Below, piece after piece: positions 51,230-63,310 of a stretch of 64,000 bases of DNA (positions are counted from its first letter, which is position 1; every line of letters begins with the position of its first letter). Under the pieces are notes generated by a model. That model ran no database searches and was not told the origin of the DNA. It saw only the letters and a list, made by a program, of their open reading frames with translations. The translations under genes and the position numbers were made by a program. The stretch comes from Tetrahymena elliotti 4EA (lineage: Eukaryota > Ciliophora > Oligohymenophorea > Hymenostomatida > Tetrahymenidae), in contig JH720302.1 in the NCBI GenBank assembly GCA_000231825.2, forward strand, positions 533,478 through 597,477, given 5' to 3'.

Positions 51230-52387
51230 TCACTCTTAAAAGGCTTTTTCATAATTTTTAGTATTTCTAATTAATGAAATACAAGCTTAACAATAAAAAT
51301 TATTTGATCCACATCTTGTTCCTTTAAGATCCAGTACTCTTCCACATTAGAATTTTTCATTTTTGAAAATAGAAGTTGCTCCATCTTTGTTTACTAGATA
51401 TCCTTTTGGAAGACTTCTACTTTTGACATCTAATATCATACAAGGTAGACAATTATCTCCATTAGTAGGACCACATCCTGAACAGCAGCCACATTTAAAA
51501 CCAATATCTTTTCCACAATAATGCTTCCCTGTTTCTCCAACTCTAGATGTAAAATTATTATTATTTAGTAAAGATTAAGTAGGATCTATAATTTAATTAT
51601 TTTGATTCTGATCAAATGCTTCAGAATAATTTTTTAGATTTCTAGTTAAACTGTCACAACTATTACACCAAAAATTATTTTCACCACATCTTTTTCTTTA
51701 AAAGGTCATTAATCTTCCACATCTAAATCTATTTCCAATCATTACAGAAGTTGCCCCATCTTTATTAATAAGATAACCACTTGGAAGATTTCTTGCTTAA
51801 ACATCTAATATCATGCAAGGTAAACAGTTATCTCCATTAGTAGGGCCACAGCCTGAGCAACAACCACAATTGAAGCCTATATCTTAACCACAATAATACT
51901 TACCAGTAGCACCAATACTTGATTCAAATTTATTTCTATTTATTTAAATCTTTGTGGGATCTACATCAAAAATCACTTAATTTTATTCTTTACCTCCTTT
52001 TGAAAATTTTTATAATAGATCTTTTTAATGCTAAGAAATTATATGGCACAAGAATTCATCTCCTTATGAGGCAAAATTGCATAAATTACATTCATATTTT
52101 CTTAACTAACATTGCATCTCATGTATTTTTAGGTTCATAAGGTTATCATGATAACCACAACTATATTAACATGGCAATTTTATTTAGTTAGAAAGTTTCA
52201 TCAAGAATTAATTACTTTAAATTTAAAAATTTCTTGATCCACATACTTAGCAAAGGGTAGTTTTGATGGAGGGTTTACAGTCAGAACAAATAACAGCATT
52301 ACAGCAAGATGTAACGCTTGGTTGTTCACTTAATTTTTAGCAATTTAAACAACAGAGTTGGCTCAGAAGATCTTATGAACTCTACAT
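51230..52387 (-). CDS. RING / zinc-finger protein with two Cys-rich tandem domains (385 aa)
   Basis: Single exon: ATG at 52385-52387, TGA at 51230-51232, 386 codons. The N-terminus is a RING-like finger with C13-x2-C16, C28/C29, C34-x2-C37 and C46-x2-C49. The usual CGH is replaced by CCN, as in the C4C4 RING of RBBP6-like proteins. A second Cys/His region follows (CQYSCGYHDN; YECNLCNFASQG then H-x4-H), resembling the zinc fingers next to RINGs in SIAH/TRAF-type proteins. Two tandem copies of an approximately 90-residue domain complete the protein: CGxDIGFxCGCCSGCGPTNG, NCLPCMILDV, LPxGYLxNKDGATS, then C-G-R and C-G-x-N-N-F-x-C-x-x-C. A ubiquitin-ligase role is inferred from the RING; the repeat domain binds metal by its Cys pattern. 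Function unknown. Confidence 0.85.
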
Positions 52388-53151
52388 TATTAACTAATTT
52401 TTGTTAATTTTTTATATCTAATGTTTCTAAACAAAAAATTAATAATTGTATGGTTTTTTTTAAATAAGTAATTAATTTAAGAAGATAATTAGATCAAAAA
52501 CTCATTTTGGTTTTGCATAAACTATAAAGAAAATCTATCTAAAAAACAAATTCGTATAGATAAAAATTAAAAGCAAATGAGAAATGGTAATATTCTAACA
52601 TTCTTAGATTAATTAATTCATAACCAAATTTAAATTTTGTGTTTTAAATATTGTGTAGAAAAAATATATTCAACAATTAGATCAGATAAGTTAGATTCTT
52701 ATGAATATTTATAAAGAATATTTACAAAAAATTTTCTGAGTGAAAAATAAACAAAATGTGAGATAGTTTATTCATTAAAATATAACTGATTTTTAATATT
52801 TTTTATAATTGTGCTAAATAAATTATTTTGAGGGATATAAAATCAAAAAAGTGTTAAAATAGGTCCAACATTTTCTCCTCAATCCAAAGTGACTCAGACC
52901 TAGTATTTTCACATATATAATGACATTAAAAATCAAATATTTTTTGAAATTAATTGAACACCTAATTTTAAGTTTTAGAATGTTATGAGCTTAATATTTG
53001 GATTTCTTTTAAAATCTACATAAAAAATATACAATTAAAAAAAAATAAACAAAAAATTTAGAAAAAAATAAAATACTTTAATTTAGATTAAAAATAATTT
53101 GTTTTTTATGAGTAAAATAGGCCATTTAAATTATTTTGCAAATTAAAAGTT
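52388..53151. other. AT-rich intergenic spacer
   Basis: 5' flank of the RING gene and 3' flank of the next minus-strand gene. Nothing recognisable. Confidence 0.6.
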
Positions 53152-56100
53152 TCATTTGATTTTAAATTACTTTAATAGCATTTGATCATATTTTAAAATG
53201 AGATATTATAATAAGCAGATCGAATTTACATTTAAATAAACCAAACCATGAAGCATGATTCCAGGAAATAAGTGAGTGATTGAAGATGTCTCATTCAAGT
53301 TTTCAGCACTAGAGTATATTAGAGTTACTAAAGATATAAAAATAGGTAGTTAAAACTTCAAATTAGAAGAGCTAAATGTCAGATCTAGAATATGCTTATG
53401 AGTTTTAAGTGCTTTATGTTTCGGCGAATCACAGATTTCTTCACTTTACGTTTATTGATTTCTAATGTTTGTTAGATCTGTTTCTAAGATTTAAAAAGAG
53501 TTTCCATTCTGTTAATTTTATTAATTGGAGCAATCAAACACGAACTCAAATAATGATTTCTATTGATAGTTTAAATCTTAGCTTGATTAAAAGTTTAGAC
53601 TAGTATCAATTATACAGTAAAAGGGGAGAATTAAGCAAGCATAAATAAATCCAGCTAGTATGTTTATGAGAGCTCTGAATAAAAATGCAATACTATTTTA
53701 TTAGAAAGGGCTACTTTGAGAGAGGAACAATTAAAATAAATCATTTAGTTTATAAGAATGGCCAGTAGATATGAAAAATGTAATTGATAGCAAAAAGAGA
53801 ACAAGATATTTAGAGTGATAGCAAATTTGTTATCTAGTATAAACAATATTATTGTATGATATAAGAGTTATCACAAACAGCTAAACAATAATAAAAGAGT
53901 TTTAATCTAAACTAGATATAGACATAAGAGTGAAATTAACCAATAGTGAAGAGCAATTCCATAATTTTCCTACTAAGCTGTTGAAAACAAAGAACTGGTA
54001 TAAGCAGAGGATAATGAATGTAAGATAAATTAAGTGTATAAATATTTATTGTGATCTTAATCCAAGAGATGATTCATCGTTATCTGAGTAATCTTAAACG
54101 TAGAAGCATAGATAGTAAGCAAGTGAAAAAAGAATTAAGATTGATTGTAAAACAAAGTAAAAAAAGTAAAGGTGCTTTGGCATTACTTTTTGTTACCCTT
54201 TGTTTATACTTTGAATTTATTTTATGGTCAAGTAAAAGAAAAGAGCTAGATGGATGACAGAGGATAGTATCATTTTAAAGTGATCACTAAATTAAAATTA
54301 ATTGAATAGCTTTTAATTTTAGCTAAATATTTATTAGAGATATATACTTATCGTAAAGACAATTAAGCTAATCAATACGTTTTTGTAAATCTTTTTGTCA
54401 GCAGAGCTAATACTATTTCTCCTAACACACAAAAAAGAAAAATATAGATAATAGACTATATTCACAACTAGGAGAAATATTCTAATATATTAACTGTAGT
54501 TAGACATATTTTCTTATGATATCTATGAGTAGAAAACGAGAATCAAAGCAGAAATGAAAACAAAAATATCAAAAATATTATCAAAGTTTATTTATCTAAA
54601 TTGCTTTTTTGCAAATGATAATATTTTGATAATCTAAATACTTAAAGGTTCTTCTTTATTATATATCATAAAAGTTAGCTTGTACAGAATTGCTAAATCA
54701 ACTGTTCCACATATTAAAAGAATTAAAACAGAGAAACCTTGAATTGTGAATAAAAGAGAAGAGAGTAAAATTATAAATATCAAAACAAAGATTAATATCT
54801 TCAATAAGGTTCTATATTTTTTAAATTAAAAATGAGTTGTAATCTACTATTAATAATAATTAATTAAACAGCAAGCAACAACTAAAGCTGCTAGATTAAG
54901 AGTGGCTATGTTAAAGCATAGATTGAGGTTATCATATTTAGGATATATCATTTCTTATTTAATTTAAGTTCTGATTTCTTAAATATAAATTACAGCTGTT
55001 TACAAAAATTTATAGAGCTCATCTTAGTTATTAATGTTATCATTTATAAATAAATTTTTATAATTACGTCTGACCTATTAAGTGAGTTATTCTATTCCAT
55101 CTAATTCTTCATATGCGAAAAGCCTCTCTTTATTTTTTATTTAATTATAAAGGTCTTCTACATGTCTATAGTTAGTGTAGAAATTGTTAGCCAAAATGTA
55201 ATTATCAATAAAAGGAAGATCTAAGAAATATTAAGGTATCATAATTCCAATATTATTCTTAGTTAGTGGTTATCCCGTTAGAGCACTTATAGTTGCAGAT
55301 ATGTCATAAGAAGTAATTTAGTATTCATAATGATTTTATACCACACTCTTAAGCTTGTTACCAAAAAACTTTCTATTATCATAAGCTAAAATAAAACCTT
55401 TAGATTAATTTTAAAACATCATTACACTTTGTTATTGAGGTATTAATCCATATTAACCAACTGAAAATATTGTAATATTAGAATTAAGATTTTTAGTTTA
55501 GTTAAAAGAATCTAAAGTCAAAGAAATAATTTCATTAAAATAATCTTAAATAATTTAATCTGAATTAGATTCATTCTTTTAGAAGTGATTCTGTAAATAG
55601 AGGAAAGTTTCATTTATTCTTTAATAATAAAAAGTAAAGGACTGTCCTTCTTATTTTTGCAGTTGAAGAAGCTACTATTTAATATTGGTTTCATTTTTAA
55701 AATAAGCATCATTAAAATGATCTTAATTTATATGTTAAACTATTTCATCATTAATATCAGATAACAAATAGCTCTAACCTTTATAATACCTATTTTATTA
55801 AATTCAATCATTATAAAAATGAAAGAAAATAAGTATTTCAATAAAATCTAATTTAATTAAAAAAAGTTTTGCAATGAAAAATCTTTTAAATTGAGCTAAT
55901 TTTTAAAAAGGAATTGACAAAAAAATAAAATCATTTCTACAAGATCCAATAAATTTTTTGTCAAAAATTGATAATTTAAACATAAAGAAAAAAATATGAT
56001 TTTTGCTTTCATATTTATGTAAATTTCTGTGAGTTAGTTATTATTTGTTATTGATAAATCAATGTAATTTCCAAAAAAAGGATTTATTGTCAAGATATAC

Positions 56101-56680
56101 TTTTAAAAACATTCTTGTTAATCTTTAAAGTTCAATTAAAAAAGTACTTGTTTGATTGGTAGAGTAATGAGTCGAAGTCTGTTTATGAATTGAAAGAGTT
56201 ATTCAAAAAATCCCTAAAACCGATGTAGTTTCCTGTTAGGAGAGATTGAAGTTTATATTCTTCGTGAAGTGGATAATCTTAGTTTATTTAAGTTAAAACA
56301 ATATTTTCATTATGGTCATCATAAAATGTTTGCATTATTTTATTGTAAAATTAGAAAGGGATTCTGCTAAAATTAAAATCATTGCACTCTTTGACTATCT
56401 TTTTCTTGCAATATACTAAATCATTTAAACCAAAATTAGAAAACACCATTAGAACTACTTTTTCGGTCTACTTTGGAAACCAAGATTCTTCATAGTAGCT
56501 TTTTTGCAAATCATCTTTAAAATTCATCTCACTTAAATATGGATTATAAATTTGGTCTTATTTTTCTGTATTCATGATAGATATAGGTACTGCAGCATAC
56601 CAAAATACCCATAAAACGCTAGCTTAGATTAAAAATAAACTTATGAGAAGGTAGAGAGGCTTAAATATGGCTTTTATCAT
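53152..56680 (-). CDS. Multi-pass membrane protein with large N-terminal ectodomain (1056 aa)
   Basis: Two exons on the minus strand, intron 55790-56147. ATG at 56678-56680, TGA at 53152-53154, 1057 codons. The N-terminus has one membrane segment (PLYLLISLFLIQASVLWVFW). About 400 mostly hydrophilic residues follow (ESWFPKQTEKVVLMVFSNFG; SKGFILAYDNRKFFGNKL; ISATISALTGQPLTKNN), probably outside the cell and possibly a Cache-like sensor fold. Then come many hydrophobic helices (LAALVVACCLINYY, ILIFVLIFIILLSSLLF, FVFISALILVFYS, LVVNIVYYLYFSFLC, LISLIVFTISIYL and more), and a hydrophilic tail. The exon join SNK/YYKGQSYL was chosen because it keeps the frame. The whole gene is invisible to standard-code ORF calling, and opposite-strand ORFs overlap it. 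A receptor or sensor role is inferred. Confidence 0.82.
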
Positions 56681-57544
56681 AATTAATGATAATGAATCTA
56701 TTTATTTTTAAATTACCTTATAACTTTTAATTAAATTAAAGTATCCAATCTTTTAATTTATTTATAATATTATTTACTCAAGTCAGGCTAATAAATATTC
56801 TTTAAATTTTTACCTTCAAATATCTAAGTCTACATCTATGAGTTTTTCATTTTCAGCATATTCTTTTAAATTCTTTGGTTGTTATTATCAAAAGTAGAAA
56901 CTTCCTAAAAAATAAGAACAAGGTTAGATATATCTAGATAAGGATTAAGTTTTTAAGTTATTTTTGTTGTTTTTCTTTAAATTTTATTATAAAAATTATT
57001 TTTTAAAGTATTATCTTATCTTCAGTTTTAAAAATTAAGTTAAAAAACATCAGAAAATATTCCAAGATTAAAACAAAAATAAACATCTTTTTTAGAAAAA
57101 ATATTAAATTTTCAATTCACAAAGAAAAGATCAAATAAATTGTAAAGTGAGAAACACTTTTTTAAAATTAGAATAAGCTTAAAGGTTGGTGATGATGGAA
57201 TGAAAATTAAAACTTTTTTGGCTGAACAAAATTAAAATATTAAAAAAAATTCTTAAAAGCTTAGCCTTTTCCTTTCATTTTATTTATTACACTTACTTAA
57301 ATATTTTTTACTATTTTGTATTTTAATTTTAAAATAATTTATATTTCAATTGATTTAACACAGTTTTTTTTTTTATAAAGAATGAAATAATTTAATCAAA
57401 CTTTTTATAAATGAGATAAAGATAGATATCAAAATTAAAAGTTGTTAAGAAGGATTTTTAAAGTTGAATTGGATAATACTAAAATAAATAGCAAATTTTG
57501 TTGTTGATATATAAATAAAAATAAGGAATAATTCATTCATTAAT
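56681..57544. other. AT-rich intergenic spacer
   Basis: Between two minus-strand genes. No coding frame or distinctive motif seen. Confidence 0.6.
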
Positions 57545-60343
57545 TCATTGCTTTGAAAGTATAGAGCTGAAGAATTCAACTGTGTTTGAGTATGTATCAG
57601 GATTATAATGTTTTAATATTGAATAGATTCCATGAGTGAAAATTAAATAATCGACTTTATTGAAAATAGTTTTGAGGAGAGATTGATTTTTAAGGGTATA
57701 CAGCTTAATTATTTCATTATTATTAAAGGAGAACTTGAAAATGAGGAGATCATTTAGAATTTAGAAAATACGAACTAAAAACACTGCAATCCAGAAATTA
57801 TTATAGGAGAAATAATGAACCATTAACGGATACAGAATTTTAATTATTATAACTACATGGTGGAATGCTAAAAAGTTAACTCTGAACCCTATTTTTAAGC
57901 TGGGAGAAACATATGGTGTTTGAGCTAAATAGTTTTCTCTTTCCATAAAGGTCTACACAGCTTTGTTATTTAATATTTCCTAAGGCTAGAATGATGGAAT
58001 AATACGAACTTGGGCTACAAAGATTTTACATGACTTGCTCATACTCTCTACAATAGAGAGTTTTAAGTTATTTAAGAGAATCAAGAAGATGTGTTTAATC
58101 CATTCAACAAAAACTTCAAAACCTAAGAAATAAACTAGCTTCCTCACTATATCATCAGTGAAACCTCTCATGCTAGCCCAAATTAGGAAGACATATAAAC
58201 ACTTAGAGAATCTAGATCTTAAATCTGAATGAGTTTGTTAAATATAACCATCCTTAGTGAATTTCTTAAATATAGTGGATTTAAGTTTCATTGAGAGATG
58301 GACAAACATCATTACAAACAAGAAAGAAATTTCACTGTTCAAGATAACATTTGTGGCTATAATTGAAAGAAACAAAACCAGTGAGTGTAAAAAGATATAG
58401 AGAATAGCAGGAATTATATATTTAATTAAGTGGATGAGTGAAGATTTAGGTAATTTCTACCAAATGATATCCAAGATGATATATTCACCAAACGTACATA
58501 ACATCTTATCAACAATATCTGCTGTCATGAGCACACCATAAAGCTTGAGTGTAGATTAACCTCTAAAAGCATGATACCAATAGGATACATCAAAATATTC
58601 TTTCATTTCTATTAGATAGAGATTGTCTGTAAAAATGAGAGCAGGCACTAGCACCAAAATAAAATGAACCCAAATATGGAAATCCTTTCTTTAAATCTAC
58701 TTACCCTTGATAATATACTCTACTATCAATATTATTAAATCTATGGGTAGCTTAAACATAACTTCTATTAAATTATCTACATACATGATCCATAATTTTA
58801 TATTATATTTCTCTAAAGCAATAGGACAACGAAAAATAGCAAAACTTCCTTCTGCTTTTTCTTTATCTTTATCCTTTTCATCGTTAGTGAGGGATTTTTC
58901 TTTCTGCAAAGTTGGAGGATTAGGAAGATTAGAACATGATTAACTGATTATATTTGATGGATTTTAATTCTGTAAAGATGGTAAATTTGCAGGTTGCTCA
59001 TTTTCATTACTTCCATTTTCAAGATTATTAATACTTGTAAAATCTGTGTCATCTTTAGTAGCTTTGTTATCATTTTTAGCAGTTAAACAACCTATTTTTT
59101 CCTATTATAAATTGCTATTAGTTGTGATTGATTCTGAATCATGATGAATACTTTTACTTCTGTTTGTTTTCTTTCTTTTAATTTTTAAATGATTGTTATT
59201 GTCTTGCTAATGAGATCCTTCACTATCTAATTTCTAAAATTATTCATAACTTTCTTGATTATCTTGTTAAAATTCATTTTCCTGTTCAAACTCTTGACTG
59301 CTTGAATTATTTTATTTGTCTTCATAAACATAATCTAATGATTATCTCTCATTCTTAAACTTATTGTTTTAGCTTTACTACACAATCAAACTTGTTCTAT
59401 TTGATTTTTTATCTCTCAAAGGTGATCCTAAAACTTACTTACTTTTAATATCTCCTGAAGAAGAAATCCTATTCGGGTTGATTGAATTATTTTGAGAATC
59501 ATTATTTTCTACATTGTAGCTATTTGAATGAACAATTTAAACTGAATTATTCTTTTTTGCATTATTTTGTAGCTAATTTTAGTTTTATTTCATTTTCTAA
59601 TTCTTATTGTTATTATTTAGATGATGGTGATGATAATTACTATTACTATTGATATTGCTTTTATTTTGTGAATATAAATTGCTATCATTTAAAACGTTTA
59701 TTGTATAATTTGGATTCTAATTATTACTTATTTGCTTATTTTATCCATTTTAATCCATTTCACTAGATTAGTTCTAATTAGAATTCTTTTGATAGGGTTT
59801 TTTTATTGTCACAAAACCATCATCCTATGTTTGATTATCTTTGTCAGTTCTTTATGAAGATGCAGATATAGATTATCTGTCCTAATTACTATTAGATTTT
59901 TTATGTAACCCAATAGCATTTTATTTTACTTCAGAAGCAATCAAAGAAACATTTTAGTCAGAAAGTTTCCTACGAATATTTTCTAATGTATTATTTTGAG
60001 CTTCTATTGAGTCTACTAAACTTAAATAATTTTAAGTACTTTTATTACTATTTTAATTGTAAAAATCAGATTCATTAAGTAGGTATCTCTTATTACTCTC
60101 CAATCCATTCAGAACATTATCTATATTAGAACTCTTTGACAAATCCTCACAATTATTGATAATTTAAGAATTTCTTTTTTTATTCTTTTTGCTTCTCTTG
60201 CCATTACTTACCTAATTATTCTACATGTTTTGCTATTATTGCTCATTTTATTTCACAAAATTTTATTAAACATTAGAGTAACTATTCCCATTCATCTTTT
60301 GGTTTTTTTACTCCTGTCTCATTTACTAGCTATTCTAGTTCAT
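57545..60343 (-). CDS. TAPT1: TAPT1-family membrane protein with long disordered N-terminus (932 aa)
   Basis: Single exon: ATG at 60341-60343, TGA at 57545-57547, 933 codons. The first 490 or so residues are Asn/Gln/Ser-rich and charged (YHHHHLNNNN; KIKRKKTNRSKSIHHDS), presumably disordered. The conserved part starts near residue 496 (FAIFRCPIALEKYNIKLW). It includes the family hallmark SYWYHAFRGQSTLKLYGVL, matching MMYHLIRGQSVIKLY of animal TAPT1, plus ADIVDKMLCTFGEYI, KSTIFKKFTKDG and several membrane helices (IPAILYIFLHSLVLFLSI; CLYVFLIWASMRG). TAPT1/Emp65 proteins are ER or endomembrane proteins. Human TAPT1 is linked to primary cilium formation, which is of interest in a ciliate. The disordered extension is longer than in animals. 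An upstream exon cannot be excluded. Confidence 0.9.
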
Positions 60344-61836
60344 TAAATGAATAAATATCAAGTGATGCTTTGCTATTGTTGCTTAGATAAGGTAAGTTTG
60401 ATGTTCTTTGGAGACCTAAAATTAAAAATAAATTAAACAAATTGAAAAATAAATATTACTATTTTTAATTTTTTTGATTAATAAATTGAATATAAATAAT
60501 AGTACACTGATTGATTTATAAAATCATTAAGATTTGAAGATTAACATGCTCTAATCTATATAATATATTACCTGTTTGCTTGCTCTCTAAATTAGGTTAA
60601 GCTAAAAAAGGGTCTACCTTTCTTTCTTTAACAAAATTTATAAAATATGCATTCCTTATTTAGTTTACATGTGTTGAAAAACCAAACCATCTTATTTAGT
60701 TATAATAAAATTACAAAAGATATTATTCTACACTTCTCCACATATTTATAACTGAAAATTTAAAAATTTATTTCTTAGACAAATGCATTTTTAATCAATT
60801 ATTTAATATCAATTTGTCTTCATTTAAATTAACTTGGTTATTAAAATTAGATATTTTTGGTTACATCTAAATACTCAAGCTCTAAACTAGTAAATTAAAA
60901 ATAAAGAAAATGCATTTAAAATAAAAACACTTTTTTAAAAATCTTAGAAAAATGAAATAAAATATTTCTTTATTTTCATAATGTTCACTTTTAAATATCG
61001 TTTATTAATATATTTTTTTTTTTGGCTGCCTCCTGTGATCTAACTCAAACTAAATTAGTAAATCAAAATATCATAAAAATAAAATAAATAAATCACTTTC
61101 AGTCAATAATAACTTATACCTAAAGTAGATTTTGGTGTAAATTTTATATTTTATATGACAAAATTTTAAAAAAGGTTAAAATTAAATTTCTATGGTAATT
61201 CTGAAAGAAAAATGTTTAATTCACTTAAGCATATAAAATCAATTCAAAGAAATTATATTTAGCGCTAATATTTAAATAATTACAATATATATTTATCAAA
61301 ATATAATTAAATTCAAATAATTTTGATTCATTTATTAAATAATTAAAAAATCCATTTTCTCTTTATGGGTATTTATCAGATTAATTTAAATATTCTCTTG
61401 AACTAGAACTGATAAATTAAATCTGTTTCTGAAAAATCTATTATTGAAAAAAAAATTTGTTTAATAATGGAAATAGTTTCATAAATTAAATGATGCATAA
61501 CACTTAGAAGCAGAGTTGAAACAGAAACTCTAAAGAAAAAGAGAAGAAGAAAATTAAATTTTTGTTTGCTCAAAATATTTTATTATGAAAATAAATTTCA
61601 GACTAAAATGGTTTTTAGGTGAATGAGGTAAGTGGGTGAAATGTCCCATTCTTGTGAAATCAATCATTCACCCTATGAATTTTATTGTTCACTCTTTCAT
61701 TCATCTAATATTTTAAAAAAACTATAGTGAATTATTCACCTCTCTCATTTACATTGGGTGAATCATTCTTCTATTTTCTTTGCATTGGGTGAATAGTACT
61801 TCTATTATAATAAAAAACTTTAAAATTGCACTCCAC
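60344..61836. other. Divergent intergenic region with a GTGAAT repeat cluster
   Basis: No coding frame between TAPT1 (-) and the small gene at 61837 (+). AT-rich except for the repeat cluster at 61617-61800, listed separately. Confidence 0.55.
61617..61800. repeat. Cluster of direct and inverted GGTGAAT repeats
   Basis: GGTGAATGA at 61618-61626 and its exact inverse TCATTCACC at 61664-61672 could form a 9-bp stem. Between and after them occur gggtgaaa, gttcact, the palindromic gtgaattattcac, and two copies of cattgggtgaat about 33 bases apart, each followed within about 10 bases by acttctatt- or cattcttctatt-like sequence. The cluster stands out from plain AT-rich spacer. Confidence 0.6.
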
Positions 61837-62428
61837 ATGAAAGATAAAAGTGATAAGAATGATTTCCTATAAAATCTAATTAAATTTATAATAGAATAGA
61901 ATATATTTGATATCCCTAAATCAGAGATAGAAGTGTATAGTAAGTTTTGTAAATAAAATAATTTCAATCTATTTTGATCCTAAATCCTTCATTTCTTAAC
62001 ATTTGACATATAACTCTTACCTAATTGACCCTCTAGATCCTATTAATTAAAGAACCAATAATACTTTAGAGGGAAAATGGCTTCCATTAGCCTCATTAAT
62101 TCAGTATCATAAACCACCTTTAAGTTGGGTTGTTAAATAGCTTTCAAGAGAAGAAGAATACTTGAACATTGAAACAAAGAAAAATTTAGAGAAACCACCT
62201 GAAAATAAATCTGTCAAAGAATAAAATAAAATATTAGATTCTATATATATATAGGCTCTTAAATTTGATGTCAGAGAAAAAAAGCTTGTTCTTAAAATGG
62301 ATGAATATAAAAATTTTAATGATTTCATTTCTTAAATATCTTATAACGAAGATGGTTTAGATGATAAATAATTTGAAGAAAAAAATCAGACAGATATAGA
62401 GAATTAACACACGGAATAATAATACTGA
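61837..62428 (+). CDS. Small uncharacterised protein (167 aa), exon structure tentative
   Basis: Two exons: ATG 61837 (MKDKSDKNDFLQNLIKFIIE) to 61948, intron 61949-62036, then to TGA 62426-62428, 168 codons. The second exon reads like genuine protein (TLEGKWLPLASLIQYHKPPL; SWVVKQLSREEEYLNIET; KKLVLKMDEYKNFNDFIS). No signal peptide or membrane segment. No family recognised. The intron was placed because it is the only GT..AG pair joining the two frames; without it the second exon continues open upstream to about 61960. The gene might be longer if the TGA at 62426 is inside an unrecognised intron, because the frame resumes with Q/S-rich sequence near 62530. Confidence 0.55.
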
Positions 62429-62690
62429 GTGATGATAATTTGGTAAAAGGTAATTCTAACAACAAATAATTGATTCCAGACACACTTCTCTAATTAAAGT
62501 AATATTTGCAAGATTCTTTATTAATATTTATAAAAATTTAATATTTCAAGACTAAATTAAGAAATTTCAAAAAATCAAGTCTAATAATCAGAAGTACAAT
62601 CAAGGTAATCTAATATAGATTGATATGCAGTTTAATAATAATAATTTTTTAGTTCAAAAAAGAATAAATTAATATTAATAGTGAATTTTT

Positions 62691-63308
62691 ATGAATCGAT
62701 ACTCTTTAAAGGGAAGAAACCTCTCTCTTGCAAAGTTACCTAAAATTTATAATGAAAATTGTGAATGTTCAAGACCTTCAAAGCTATTTCTTAATAAAAA
62801 AGGATATCTGACCAAAACTTGCTTTTCTTATCCTGCATTTACTTGTAATTTCTTAAGAAGATTATCAAGAGGTAAATATTTTATTTCAATTAATTAACTT
62901 ATAATTATTTTAGAAGAAGTAATAGAAATAAAAGCACATCTAGATGATTTAGATGATGAAAAGATATCAAAAATAAAGATAACAAAGAAAGCAAGTATCT
63001 AAAAAAATATTTAGCCTAAATTACAGTTTGAAAAAGTATTCTAGAAATGCAGAGCAACCAGCTCATATTTTAAAAAGTCTGCTGCTCGAAAAGAGTAGTT
63101 AAAAAAATAAAAATTCTACTCTCTTTTACTATACTTCTTATATATATATATACCAGCCAAGGAATAGTATGGGGTAGTTAGTATATTGCTAGTTGCTTTA
63201 TTTTCTGTATTACCCTTGGTGCTCTAGTGTTTACCCTCTTCCTATTAGGTTAGTGCCAGATCCCACCTTTCACTATATATGCTAGCTATTAAATACCTGA
63301 ATACCTGA
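62691..63308 (+). CDS. Possible small gene or downstream exons of the preceding gene (about 191 aa)
   Basis: ATG 62691 (MNRYSLKGRNLSLAKLPKIY) to 62871, intron 62872-62913 (gtaaat...ttttag), then to TGA 63306-63308. The intron joins SRG to EEVIEIKAHLDDLDDEKI cleanly, and the second exon reads charged and protein-like to about residue 130 (SAARKEQLKKQ). Beyond that the frame runs into a GC-richer stretch with two hydrophobic segments that may not be real coding. The start is uncertain: a TGA lies just upstream in frame, so this is either a separate short gene or a broken continuation of the gene ending at 62428. Confidence 0.4.
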
Positions 63309-63310
63309 AA
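63115..63310. other. GC-richer patch near the right edge
   Basis: This stretch is clearly richer in G and C than any nearby non-coding DNA. It starts with an (AT)n run and contains a direct repeat, atacctga atacctga, at 63293-63308. It has no tRNA A/B boxes and no match I recognise. It could be the end of the gene at 62691, a small RNA gene, or inserted DNA. Confidence 0.35.

Noticed and set aside
54051..54257. + strand ORF reading MILIQEMIHRYLSNLKRRS
   Set aside because: The minus strand is open for more than 1 kb here with membrane-helix patterning and joins to the upstream exon in frame; the + ORF is a shadow.
58707..58943. + strand ORF of 78 codons and nearby short minus ORFs (57761-58171, 58697-58909)
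   Set aside because: The + ORF is antisense to TAPT1; the minus ones are in-frame TAPT1 pieces cut at TAA/TAG.
62107..62328. Minus-strand ORF of 73 codons (and another at 61749-61967)
   Set aside because: The + strand reading gives charged, protein-like exons; the minus ORFs are hydrophobic shadows.
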